From Alteromonas lipotrueae (lineage in GTDB: Bacteria > Pseudomonadota > Gammaproteobacteria > Enterobacterales > Alteromonadaceae), in contig NZ_JAESDI010000005.1 in NCBI RefSeq assembly GCF_019249215.1, forward strand, positions 124,001 through 188,000: a stretch of 64,000 nt of DNA, in the 5' to 3' direction. Shown here in pieces: positions 15,881 through 24,365 of the stretch (positions are counted from its first letter, which is position 1; every line of letters starts with the position of its first letter). The notes under the pieces are model-generated. The model was not told where the DNA came from. It saw only the letters and a list, made by a program, of their open reading frames with translations, and searched no databases. The position numbers were made by a program, and so were the translations under genes.

Positions 15881-16113
15881 TCACGCTAGCATATAACACC
15901 AGCGTTGACTTGGCTGATGCGACTTTTTTGTTTTTTACAGATCTTTATTTTTAAGATTTTGATTGGATTGTTAAAAATAACTTTTAGTTCAACTCAATTT
16001 AAGGTTGTAAAAATGAATCTAGCTGAAAATAAAAAAACTTTGGGGTGAGGATATGTTGATTTGTAGATTATGGACTTTGTGTACTACAAAGTTGATAGAA
16101 GCATAGTAGAAGT

Positions 16114-16163
16114 GGTAGCAGAGTACATTAATAAAACAAGTGTACTCTGCTACCTTTATTTTT
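16114..16163 (+). terminator. Strong hairpin with plus-strand T-rich tail
   Basis: Perfect 13-bp arms (16114-16126 and 16142-16154) with a 15-nt loop are followed by a T-rich tail on the plus strand. It touches the 3' end of the minus-strand MFS gene (stop at 16162-16164), whose readthrough it would also fold, but the U-tract serves plus-strand transcripts from 13.6-15.7 kb. Confidence 0.65.
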
Positions 16164-17355
16164 AGCTAGTGGCAAGGGCAGGATTGCGATTACGCAGCTG
16201 TAGATAACTAAGCGCCCACAATATAAAACCTCCGAAGAACAACATAGCCGATCCGTAGCCTGTTTCATTGAAACTAGCACCCGATGCCAACAGTGCGCCG
16301 CCTAACATTGGGCCAATTGCATTTGCCGTATTAAATGCGCACTGCACCAGAGCACCTATCATTGCGTGCCCAGTGGGTGAAATATCTAACAACATAGACT
16401 GAATAACGGCGGCTAAGCCTACACTGGCGCCAAGTAGAAATACAGTAAGGTAAAGCCACCAAATATTACTCGCCGCAAACACATATATAACAGACACACC
16501 AATACTGCATAGCAACGCAATACCTGTGGTGCGAAGAGGAGATTTATCAGCGAGTTTACTAATAAACCAATTACCGATGGTGGTACCAATACCGAACATC
16601 ATCATGGCAACCGAAATGGTTACCTCCGGAGATTTAGTCACGTTTATTATGGTATCGGCAAGGTAGGTATAAATACAAAAAACGCCACCAAAGCCTACAA
16701 ATATGATGCCCGAAATAGACCAGACGAGTTTGTTCTTAAGCACGCCAAACTCTTCTCGTAAGTTCGTTGGCGTGGTGACTGGGCTGCTAGGCACGAACAT
16801 ATAAATAAGTGCAATGGTAACGAGTGCAAGGGCTGCGACTAGCGCCATACACACTCTCCAACTCATATTTTGCCCTATCAAGGTTGCCATAGGCACACCG
16901 ACAATAGTGGCGATAGTTAAACCAGCAAACACCATCGACATATAGCTGGCCCGTTTACCAGCTGGTGCCATATTAGCGGCAATTAATAGTGCGGTTCCAA
17001 AATAAGCGCCGTGGGGTAACCCAGACAATACGCGATAAAACACCAGCTCTGGCAAGCTAGAGGCGATAGCACTTAAGCCATTAGCCACACACATCATTGC
17101 CGCAAAGATAATAAGGGAAGTGCGTCTATTCGTCTTGTTGGTAAGTAACATAAACGACGGCGCACCTATGACTACACCAATGGCATAGCCGCTTATTACA
17201 TTACCGGCCATTGATGGCGTGACAGCGAAAGATTCGGCGATGAGAGGCAACATCGACATAGATGAAAACTCTGTCAGCCCTAAAACAAATGTGCCCAGAG
17301 CCATAACGAAAATAGGCCAAATCACGGCGCTTTGGTTTGAAGGTGATGCAGACAT
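16162..17355 (-). CDS. MFS transporter, DHA1-type exporter
   Basis: A 397-residue protein with about 12 hydrophobic segments. It has the EF-hand-free DHA1 pattern: LGLTEFSSMSMLPLIAESF at the first helix, the loop NKTNRRTSLI (motif A region) and RVLSGLPHGAYFG in helix 4. The closest textbook relatives are AraJ/YdhP-like sugar or drug exporters. A 20-bp dyad lies 84 bp upstream at 17440-17459 and may be an operator. No regulator is adjacent. The exported compound is unknown. Confidence 0.85.
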   Translation of the reverse strand: MSASPSNQSAVIWPIFVMALGTFVLGLTEFSSMSMLPLIAESFAVTPSMAGNVISGYAIGVVIGAPSFMLLTNKTNRRTSLIIFAAMMCVANGLSAIASSLPELVFYRVLSGLPHGAYFGTALLIAANMAPAGKRASYMSMVFAGLTIATIVGVPMATLIGQNMSWRVCMALVAALALVTIALIYMFVPSSPVTTPTNLREEFGVLKNKLVWSISGIIFVGFGGVFCIYTYLADTIINVTKSPEVTISVAMMMFGIGTTIGNWFISKLADKSPLRTTGIALLCSIGVSVIYVFAASNIWWLYLTVFLLGASVGLAAVIQSMLLDISPTGHAMIGALVQCAFNTANAIGPMLGGALLASGASFNETGYGSAMLFFGGFILWALSYLQLRNRNPALATS

Positions 17356-17439
17356 AAATACCTTAAAATTTGATGGTGAGGAATAATGTATGCCTCATCA
17401 ATCACAAATACGTTGTAAGAACTTGTGCAATAGAAAGCA

Positions 17440-17459
17440 GTTAACGTATTTACGTTAAC
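17440..17459. promoter_or_regulatory. Perfect dyad upstream of MFS gene
   Basis: Nine-bp arms GTTAACGTA and TACGTTAAC with a 2-nt spacer form a perfect dyad 84 bp upstream of the MFS start. The size and position suit a repressor or activator dimer. No adjacent gene encodes a candidate binder. Apart from this and the terminator at 17671-17693, the gap 17356-17838 shows nothing. Confidence 0.55.
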
Positions 17460-17670
17460 GTTCGATACAGCAACTTGGTGTAGTAGGAATATTTTGAATC
17501 AAAGTGAGCCTAGTGAACAAAACATATTCAGGCAGCAACATTGAATAGTGGCTTTTTATTATGCAGCGATTATACGCTACTAACGCATCATATTTCTATC
17601 GCTAGCGCCACAGAAAGTCTAGATTTATCGCTCAAATGATTGTTTCACTTTATGTTTGCCCATTAAATGC

Positions 17671-17693
17671 AAAAAGCCCCTACATTGGGGCTT
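17671..17693 (-). terminator. Intrinsic terminator of the five-gene operon
   Basis: A 7-bp GC-rich stem (17674-17680 with 17687-17693), 6-nt loop and a run of five T on the minus strand lie 145 bp beyond the stop of the TauE/SafE gene, the last gene of the 22502-17839 operon. Confidence 0.8.
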
Positions 17694-17838
17694 AATAAAC
17701 TAAACAAGATAAGCAGGTTTATGTTGTTAGTTATACGTTTTATGACTGTCTTAGCTATACTACAAATCAGTATCTGCTTGATAGAAAGCGCAGCTGCGTT
17801 GCTCTGAAAGGCAGTGATAGGTTTCAAAGAGTTAAACG

Positions 17839-18567
17839 TTAAAGAAATTGACTGAGAGTTTTAACTAACAGGAGTACTCCCACTAACAATAACATCACGA
17901 AAACCAACCGAGAAAAGAACGCCTGACTCACTTTTTTGTGCCAAGCATTACCCAAAAATGCACCTGCTATAACACAAGGCACCAACCACATGATGGATTT
18001 CGTCTGTGATGCTAGTCCTTCAAACAACAAAAACCACACACAAAGGCCAGTATTCAAAGTGAGCCACACACTTAATAGGGTGGCGCGAAATCTTTCTTTG
18101 GCCATTGGTGTTCTTGCACAGGCGTACACCAGAAGCGGGCCACCTGATGCAAACAAGCCATGGGTAATACCGGCAGAGAATATTAACGACCTGCGGGCAA
18201 GATGGTTGTGGGCGGGGGCGTTTAGTTGGGCAAGCGAGCGAATAGCAAACCAACAAATTATTAAAGCGAAAAGCCCTTTGCTGTATTCAGCGGGTATGTA
18301 ATCTATTACAAGCAACCCGGTTAAAGTACCTGTTCCCATAAATGGTAAAATTTGTTTAAACAGGAGGTCATGATCAATATGATGTCGATGTTGGTATACC
18401 AGTGGGCCTGTCATCATTATGTTTAAGGGTACCAACCATTGCATCAATTGGGTGATATCCATCACTAAGGCACCAATTGATAAGGCGATAACGATGCTGC
18501 CAAACCCTGTCATAGCTTCCACAGCAAAGGCAATAAATACACCAATAGCGACGATAACAAAGCTCAT
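17839..18567 (-). CDS. TauE/SafE-family (sulfite/sulfonate exporter-like) membrane protein
   Basis: A 242-residue inner-membrane protein with about eight hydrophobic helices arranged as two related halves. The first half starts AVEAMTGFGSIVIALSIGAL and the second ITHGLFASGGPLLVYAC, the repeated glycine-rich motifs of the TauE/SafE (DUF81) family. Characterised members export sulfite, sulfoacetate or related organic anions. Its ATG overlaps the stop of the preceding SDR gene by 4 bp, so translation is coupled. It is the last gene of the five-gene operon. Confidence 0.85.
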   Translation of the reverse strand: MSFVIVAIGVFIAFAVEAMTGFGSIVIALSIGALVMDITQLMQWLVPLNIMMTGPLVYQHRHHIDHDLLFKQILPFMGTGTLTGLLVIDYIPAEYSKGLFALIICWFAIRSLAQLNAPAHNHLARRSLIFSAGITHGLFASGGPLLVYACARTPMAKERFRATLLSVWLTLNTGLCVWFLLFEGLASQTKSIMWLVPCVIAGAFLGNAWHKKVSQAFFSRLVFVMLLLVGVLLLVKTLSQFL

Positions 18568-19364
18568 TGTGGTGAACTCAATTCACGACTTAAGCGGCGG
18601 CGCATAAGGTACAAGTAAACGTTAGGCGTTAAGCGATAAAGCAAAGCGGAAACACGGGTAAACCAGTCTGGCATTAACCGCTGTTGACCTTTATTCATAG
18701 CTGAAATAATTTGTGATGCCATGTCTTTGCTACTGCCCATGGCCCCAACCATAGTTCTCTTATGCGTCGCTTTGCTACCAAGCCCGTTTAAAGCGTTGTG
18801 TTCAATGGGCGTATCTAAAAAACTAGGGTACACCATAAGAATGTGCTTTCCATTACCTTGCCACTCAGCACGTAGGGTTTCAAAGTACTGGTGAAGGGCT
18901 GCTTTAGAGGCACAATATCCAGCGCGTCCCAACACCGGCATCCAACCCGCCATAGAGCTGATATTCACTATGTTGGCGTCTCGGCTTAAATGGGGCGTAA
19001 GCATCTGGGTAAGCTGAACAGGCGCAAAATAATTTACACGCATTACTTTTTCTATAACAGATGTCTGGGTAAGTGATGCGAGCGAACGATGGGTAATACC
19101 CGCGTTATTTATTAGCACGCTAAGGGTAATGTGTTGTTGTGCAATTGACTCGGCCAACGCGACGATAGCAGCTGGATCGGCTAGGTCACAAACGAAATGA
19201 TGATGGCATTGAAGCGACTTGGCTACGCGAGTCAGAGCATCAATTTGCAAGTCTACCAGAACTAGTTGGTAGTCCGTTGCCAGTTGTTTAGCTAAATCTA
19301 AACCTAACCCTGACGCTGCACCGGTTACTAGCGCCCATGGTCGCATTGGTGTGCTTAGCTTCAT
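18564..19364 (-). CDS. SDR family oxidoreductase in FMO/BASS operon
   Basis: A 266-residue classical SDR with TGAASGLG (14-21), NNAG (86-89), Asn111, Ser136/137, Tyr150 and Lys154 (YCASK). VDLQ after the second strand suggests NAD(H). The last 50 residues (MPDWFTRVSALLYRLTPNVYLYLMRR) form an amphipathic or hydrophobic helix with basic residues, as in membrane-associated SDRs of the DHRS7-like group acting on lipids or steroids. It overlaps its neighbours by 4 bp on both sides. Confidence 0.87.
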   Translation of the reverse strand: MKLSTPMRPWALVTGAASGLGLDLAKQLATDYQLVLVDLQIDALTRVAKSLQCHHHFVCDLADPAAIVALAESIAQQHITLSVLINNAGITHRSLASLTQTSVIEKVMRVNYFAPVQLTQMLTPHLSRDANIVNISSMAGWMPVLGRAGYCASKAALHQYFETLRAEWQGNGKHILMVYPSFLDTPIEHNALNGLGSKATHKRTMVGAMGSSKDMASQIISAMNKGQQRLMPDWFTRVSALLYRLTPNVYLYLMRRRLSRELSSPQ

Positions 19365-20302
19365 TTATCGTTCCTTACGTGGGGATTATGCGCAACATAG
19401 TAATCAAACACTTCCCGTGATGTTTTTTTCGGCACGTAACCAAAACCTGTCTTTAGTGCATTATTGTCCAATACCGGGCGATAGCGTAAAAAGTCAACTT
19501 GCTCGGCACTATATTGGGTAAGACGTAGAGCGTGGCCGACTCTAAGTAGAGCAGCAACAACTGTTGCCGGTAGTTGTACAAGAGGTTTGTTGAGGACTTG
19601 GGCAATTTCAGACATCGGCATAGCGCCATCGCCGGCTAAATTGAACTGTCCGGTAAGGCTTTCCGTTACCCCGTTCGTAATAATATTCACCACATCTTCG
19701 TCCCATATAAAGACAAAAGGCGAGGGCGACCCTTTAATTCCAAGTATTTTTGATTTAGTAAACAAATGAGTAATTTGATTATTGGTATGCTTCCCTAGTA
19801 TCGTACCGGGGCGCAGAACCAGTTGTTTGAGCGCAGGGTGTGCGACTCGAAATTCTGCCAACATCTCTTCAATTAAACGCTTGTGCTGACTGTAGGCAAA
19901 ATGGTCATTACCGCGCAGAGGCTCTTGCTCATTCAGCCAGTCAGGGTTGTCGGCGTGATAGCCGTAAGCGGCGCCACTGCTAGACACCGTAATATGCTTC
20001 ACCTGATTATTAATGCAACTTGCTAGTACGTTAGCCGTACCATTTACATCAATATCATAATCTTTTACGCGATCGTCACTCGCTTGCATCACACTGGCTA
20101 AATGGACGACATGAGTAATGTTGTGTTGAGCGATGATATCGCTTAGATGTGGATCTCTGATGTCCAACTCATGATAAGGGTAGGCTTGTTTTGAAGATGG
20201 TCGTATATCTACGCCCACCGTGTTGTGGTTGCTAGCAAGTGCGCTAATGAGACGTTGACCTATATAGCCTTCGCTGCCAGTAATTAAAATATTAAGAGCC
20301 AT
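19361..20302 (-). CDS. NAD-dependent epimerase/dehydratase family protein
   Basis: A 313-residue extended SDR with ITGSEGYIGQRL at the N-terminus, VVHLASVM near residue 70, SSSGAAYGY at about 108, and Tyr/Lys in YSQHK near 137. LRPGTILG and FVFIWDEDVV are typical of the UDP-sugar epimerase-like fold, but the short C-terminus and context suggest a small-molecule dehydrogenase. It overlaps the upstream symporter gene by 11 bp and the downstream SDR by 4 bp. Confidence 0.82.
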   Translation of the reverse strand: MALNILITGSEGYIGQRLISALASNHNTVGVDIRPSSKQAYPYHELDIRDPHLSDIIAQHNITHVVHLASVMQASDDRVKDYDIDVNGTANVLASCINNQVKHITVSSSGAAYGYHADNPDWLNEQEPLRGNDHFAYSQHKRLIEEMLAEFRVAHPALKQLVLRPGTILGKHTNNQITHLFTKSKILGIKGSPSPFVFIWDEDVVNIITNGVTESLTGQFNLAGDGAMPMSEIAQVLNKPLVQLPATVVAALLRVGHALRLTQYSAEQVDFLRYRPVLDNNALKTGFGYVPKKTSREVFDYYVAHNPHVRNDK

Positions 20303-21206
20303 AGAAATACTTCTTTTCAGACGTGTCTTGAAGGGCTTTTTTTCTATCCGTTAATTGCCAAAAGGTGCTTAGGCTCAAGCCGGAGATAAGGTGCCAGATA
20401 CCCCAGGTAGCGGCAATAACCGCCATGGCCTCTAAGTCAGCGAAAAAGGTGAAAATGATGCCCAGACCCAAGCCGGAATTTTGTAAGCCGACCTCTAGGG
20501 TGATAGCTCGGGTATCAGCAGGGGGCAAATGCAATATACGAGCTGCAGACCAACCGATGAAAAGAGCAAGCGCATTGTGTGCTACTACGGCAAGCAAAAA
20601 GAGGCTAGCACCGGCGATAAACTTGTCCCAATTCATGAAAAGCGCAATCGCCACAAACCCAAATAAAGTCAACAAAGAAACAAACCGAAAAAATGGCTCG
20701 CTTTTTCTTGCAAATAACGGCCAAATTCGGGCGCAGGTTATGCCAAGTGCTAATGGAAAGGCTAAAACAAAGGCAATCGCCGACAGCATATCAGTGGTTG
20801 ATACCGAGATACTATTTAGCAAGTGTTGTGTACGCGGGTTCAGAGCCGCGTAAAACATGAAGTTTAGTGGTGTGAGTACACAGGCAAGTAAGCTAGCCAC
20901 ACCGGTCATACTGACCGACATTGCGGTATTTCCATTTGACAAATAGGTCATTAAATTTGAAAAGCTGCCACCAGGACAGCAACTTACCAGAAGTAGGCCT
21001 AACGCTATTTCGCTTGGCATAGGAAGTAACCAAGTGAGCAGGCATGTTAAAGCAGGCAATAAAGCAAATTGTGCAGTCATTCCCACCACCGGTCCTACAG
21101 GCTGTCTTGCAATTCGGCGGAAATCATCGGTTGTGAGGCTTAATGCAATGCCAAACATCATCATGGCTAGTACAGAATTTAAAGCAAAGAGGCTAGTTGA
21201 CGACAT
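20292..21206 (-). CDS. Bile acid:sodium symporter (BASS) family transporter
   Basis: A 304-residue membrane protein with nine or ten hydrophobic helices. The conserved LLVSCCPGGSFSNLMTYLSNGN segment (split by the crossing region of helices 4-5) and EVGLQNSGLGLGIIF near residue 240 are the two BASS signatures that form the Na+ and substrate site. Bacterial members import bile-acid-like steroids, pantoate or other organic anions with Na+. Its ATG directly follows the TAA of the monooxygenase gene, with GGGAG in the end of that gene as ribosome-binding site. Confidence 0.88.
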   Translation of the reverse strand: MSSTSLFALNSVLAMMMFGIALSLTTDDFRRIARQPVGPVVGMTAQFALLPALTCLLTWLLPMPSEIALGLLLVSCCPGGSFSNLMTYLSNGNTAMSVSMTGVASLLACVLTPLNFMFYAALNPRTQHLLNSISVSTTDMLSAIAFVLAFPLALGITCARIWPLFARKSEPFFRFVSLLTLFGFVAIALFMNWDKFIAGASLFLLAVVAHNALALFIGWSAARILHLPPADTRAITLEVGLQNSGLGLGIIFTFFADLEAMAVIAATWGIWHLISGLSLSTFWQLTDRKKALQDTSEKKYFYGS

Positions 21207-22502
21207 TTAGACTCCCTGTCCCAACTGTTGCATTTCGCTTGATAACGCCGCCAAATAATCAGCCTTATGCACGTAGTACGCCATGCGCTCTAGCGGTAAA
21301 TACCGCATACCGCCGTCTACTCGCTGGCTTGCTTGTAGCTTCACTTTATCAAAAAATGTCTCTGCAGCATGATTTTGATTTCGTTGTAAATCTATGACAT
21401 TGGCCACCAATTTGGCTTGTTCATCGCGCCCCTGCCAGCCTAATCCGGCCGCTTCTACCATACCCATGACGTATAAATTGGGGTGTAGAGGGTTAAACAC
21501 ATTTAAATAGAGTTGCGGCGCATCGCCTACCCAATTGAGATACTGTTTATCAATAAAGGGGTAATTCAGCTTATAGCCGGTCGCCTGTAAAATAAGGTCG
21601 TATTGTGCATAACTACCATCAGTAAAATACGCTCCATTTTCGCTTAAGCGCTCGACATTAGGACGAACTGTGATGTCACCATGGCCAATATGATGTAAAA
21701 ATAACGAGTTAACCACAGGGTGTGATTCATACATTTTATAGTCGGGATCTGGCAGCCCGAAATGGCTAGGTTTACCTGAAATTAAGCGCACTAAGGTGCC
21801 ATCTACACGTTGCTTTAACCAGTTGGGTAAGCGAATTTTTCCGCCTAATGTGTCGGTGGGCATGCCGGCGACAAACTTAGGTAAAAAGTAATAGCCTCGG
21901 CGTACTGCCATGTCGACATGTTTCGCCCTATGAACTGCGTCCACCGCTATATCACAGCCGCTGTTCCCACAACCTACGATCAGCACGCGTTTATTAGCAA
22001 AACTATCCGCATTTTTATAGTGAGCACTGTGTATTTGCTCACCCTCAAAGTTGCCGGGAAAGTCTATGATATTCGGGTGATGCAACGTACCGTTGGCAAG
22101 TAAAACACCTGCGGCAATGATATGGTGTAGCGCATCATTTTGCCGATAACTAACTCGCCACTGACCATTGAGCGGCTCCACCGACTCTACCCAACAGTTA
22201 AATTGGAAATGACGATAAAGATCAAAATGCGTCGCATACGCCTGAAAGTAGTCTTTTAGCTGGTCATGCTTTGGGTAGGTGGCCACATCATCACGCATAG
22301 GAAAGTCGTCAAATTCTGTCATTCGTTTTGACGAAATAAGATGCGCAGATTGATACATAGTGCTGGTGGGGCTATCGATGTCCCACAACCCACCCACATC
22401 ACTGTGCGCTTCCAACCCCAGCACATCAATGCCTTTTTCAACTAATCGGCGCACTGTACATAGGCCCATTGGCCCGGCTCCAATAACCACATAAGGATTC
22501 AT
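21207..22502 (-). CDS. Flavin-containing monooxygenase
   Basis: A 431-residue flavoprotein with the FAD motif GAGPMG (8-13), the FMO signature F152-x-G-xxx-H158-xxx-Y162, a second dinucleotide motif GCGNSG (177-182) for NADPH, and the ATGY motif near residue 310. The FxGxxxHxxxY form favours an N/S-oxidising FMO, though some of these perform Baeyer-Villiger reactions. It is the first gene of an operon with a BASS symporter, two dehydrogenases and a TauE/SafE exporter, and is divergent from an AraC-type regulator. Confidence 0.88.
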   Translation of the reverse strand: MNPYVVIGAGPMGLCTVRRLVEKGIDVLGLEAHSDVGGLWDIDSPTSTMYQSAHLISSKRMTEFDDFPMRDDVATYPKHDQLKDYFQAYATHFDLYRHFQFNCWVESVEPLNGQWRVSYRQNDALHHIIAAGVLLANGTLHHPNIIDFPGNFEGEQIHSAHYKNADSFANKRVLIVGCGNSGCDIAVDAVHRAKHVDMAVRRGYYFLPKFVAGMPTDTLGGKIRLPNWLKQRVDGTLVRLISGKPSHFGLPDPDYKMYESHPVVNSLFLHHIGHGDITVRPNVERLSENGAYFTDGSYAQYDLILQATGYKLNYPFIDKQYLNWVGDAPQLYLNVFNPLHPNLYVMGMVEAAGLGWQGRDEQAKLVANVIDLQRNQNHAAETFFDKVKLQASQRVDGGMRYLPLERMAYYVHKADYLAALSSEMQQLGQGV

Positions 22503-22645
22503 GATGAATGTCTCTGTTAACTACATGACAATAAGGTTAACAGGATGTTGATTTGGTTGCCTTGCTAACACAGGACAATTAACTAGTTAATTTGGGACAG
22601 CTTGAGTATGCTATTTATAAAATAGTTTGGAAACTCGGGCAGATA

Positions 22646-23632
22646 ATGGCAGCTAGTGTTACTCAAAGCTTTACGCAAGCAATTCTTAACCAATTGGCAC
22701 AATTGGGTATTCGTATGGAAGGCAAGCTTCTGGCTAATATTCAACAGCACGAAGGTGAAGAGCGCTTGCCTTTGATGCTTCAGGATAAACTGTGGTTAGA
22801 GGTCGAACGACACGGTAGCAAAGGCATTGGCATGCACATTGGTTTAGCCATGCAACCACAAAACTTCGACACCTTGGGCTTTTTGTTGTTAAGCAGTCCC
22901 TCACTAAGTGTGGCTGTAGACAGCCTTATTAGTTACTCACCGTTAATTGGAGAAGGAGGCCAATTTGCCAAGTCTCGTGACAAGCTGGGGTGGGGCGTGC
23001 GCTACGAACCTAAGTTTACTGCTGCAGTAGATGTTCGTATAGAAGCAATCATGGCGGGTATTGCCACAGGTGCCAGATGGGTAGCAGGTAAAAATATCAC
23101 ACCAGTAGCGGTTTGTTTTAAACACGACCAGCAGGCACCAACAGCATTGTATAATGAGGTTTTTGGTGAAGCGGAAGTCAGTTTTAATCAATCTCAAAAC
23201 GCCATTATATACAGCGATAATGATTGGCACTTTAAGCAACGAGAAGTGAACCCCGCTATTCAAGCGCAAATGCTGGAACTGGCAAGTCAGCAACTTAATC
23301 AACTGACTGCACACTCTTTCTTAGAAAAGGTAGAAGCTCTGTTGCTCAATCAGCCCTGGCTAACTCGTAGCCAAATAGCGGCTAGCTTAGCGGTGAGTGA
23401 AAGAACGCTTTTACGTAGGCTTCAAGAGACTGAAACCAATTACTTAACTATGGCGCAGGCCATACGCAAGCAACATGCGCTAAGTCAAATACAAAGGCCA
23501 GACGTGACACAGGAAAGCCTTGCTCGATACTTAGGATACAACGATGCCAGCGCCTTTGCGAAAGCATTTAAAAGATGGACTGGGTTAGGTTTTCGAGCCT
23601 ATCGAGAGCAGGTAAACAAGGCAGAGCTTTAA
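22646..23632 (+). CDS. AraC-family regulator with arabinose-binding-like N-terminus (OruR type)
   Basis: A 328-residue protein. The N-terminal ~200 residues match the Arabinose_bd domain found in OruR/ArgR-like AraC proteins (GIGMHIGLAMQPQNFDTLGFLLLSSPSL). The C-terminal AraC DNA-binding domain carries LTRSQIAASLAVSERTLLRRLQ and the second helix-turn-helix SLARYLGYNDASAFAKAFKRW, ending in the conserved aromatic-Arg-G-x-xPxxYR-like FRAYREQ. The ATG at 22646 is favoured over a TTG at 22592, which would add an unlikely leader. It is divergent from the monooxygenase operon, which it probably activates. Confidence 0.87.
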   Translation: MAASVTQSFTQAILNQLAQLGIRMEGKLLANIQQHEGEERLPLMLQDKLWLEVERHGSKGIGMHIGLAMQPQNFDTLGFLLLSSPSLSVAVDSLISYSPLIGEGGQFAKSRDKLGWGVRYEPKFTAAVDVRIEAIMAGIATGARWVAGKNITPVAVCFKHDQQAPTALYNEVFGEAEVSFNQSQNAIIYSDNDWHFKQREVNPAIQAQMLELASQQLNQLTAHSFLEKVEALLLNQPWLTRSQIAASLAVSERTLLRRLQETETNYLTMAQAIRKQHALSQIQRPDVTQESLARYLGYNDASAFAKAFKRWTGLGFRAYREQVNKAEL

Positions 23633-23840
23633 ATAAGACAGACATATTTAAAATTAGAAAAGTTGCATGCGGCTTTGCTTGTGGTTATTAGTAAATGTAA
23701 ACCTATCTGATTGGATGATTGGTAGTAGGTTGCCTTTGTACATAGTGTACCCAATCGTGTACCTAAAGATCAAAGAAGCTAAGGGAAGCTATTGAACGTT
23801 AAAATATGCTAACTTATTGATTTTACGTTGGTACGGACAC

Positions 23841-23866
23841 AAAAAAAGACGCCCTAGGACGTCTTT
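23841..23866 (-). terminator. Intrinsic terminator of ssrA
   Basis: A GC-rich stem (AAAGACG with CGTCTTT, 23845-23851 and 23860-23866) is followed on the minus strand by seven T. It begins about 12 nt after the mature 3' CCA of tmRNA. Confidence 0.85.
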
Positions 23867-23877
23867 AAATGTAGAAT

Positions 23878-24235
23878 TGGTGGAGCTGGCGGGATTTGAA
23901 CCCGCGTCCAGAAAATGTCTACCTTTGGTACTACATGCTTAGTTTGTCTTTTCTTTAACTACTTTAGACCCCGACAAACAGGGTTCTTGGTAGCTGTCCC
24001 GATACTATTTCGCGGTTCAACCTCAGGAGAGTTTCCCTCGCTAGTTTGCTTGGATGACCTTCCGAATCCACGCTAGCAAACAAAGCTGTGGTGGAAGGGC
24101 CTATACCGGTTATTAAGCGGCTAGTGCGTAGTTTTCGTCGTTTGCGACTATTTGTATGCGGCTTTTTTAAGAGGCCAGCCGCACCTCTGCATGCACCTCC
24201 GGCTTCCAAGATCCTGTCGAATCCTAATCAGCCCC
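23878..24235 (-). ncRNA. ssrA: Transfer-messenger RNA (tmRNA)
   Basis: The 358-nt minus-strand RNA begins GGGGCTGATT and ends with a T-arm (GGTTCAAATCC), acceptor stem and CCA. The tRNA-like ends pair to form the alanyl acceptor. The tag reading frame at 24113-24145 decodes as ANDENYALAA followed by TAA, the classical gammaproteobacterial proteolysis tag. It rescues stalled ribosomes with SmpB, encoded 1.5 kb away on the same strand. A TATACT -10 element lies at 24250-24255 on the minus strand and an intrinsic terminator follows the 3' end. Confidence 0.97.
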
Positions 24236-24249
24236 GAGTGTGAAAGCGA

Positions 24250-24255
24250 AGTATA
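24250..24255 (-). promoter_or_regulatory. -10 element of the ssrA promoter
   Basis: TATACT on the minus strand lies 14 nt before the mature 5' end of tmRNA, consistent with a short processed leader. No good -35 hexamer is visible; the sequence 17 nt upstream is AT-rich. Its position inside the upstream extension of the divergent flavoenzyme frame argues for the later start of that gene. Confidence 0.55.
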
Positions 24256-24365
24256 ACATAACTTGCTTGCGGTTAAATGATTTCTTTATATTTTGCTTTC
24301 AAAAGATGCATTTATCGTCAATAACCATTAAAGTGTACCGGCTTAAAATTACAATTGATGTGCCA

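Noticed and set aside
23878..23900. tmRNA 3' end as an island attachment site.
   Set aside because: No integrase gene and no duplicate of the 3' end could be found in the window.
24240..24365. Upstream extension of the OYE gene to a GTG at 24240.
   Set aside because: It would overlap the ssrA promoter, has no ribosome-binding site, and adds residues absent from the family.
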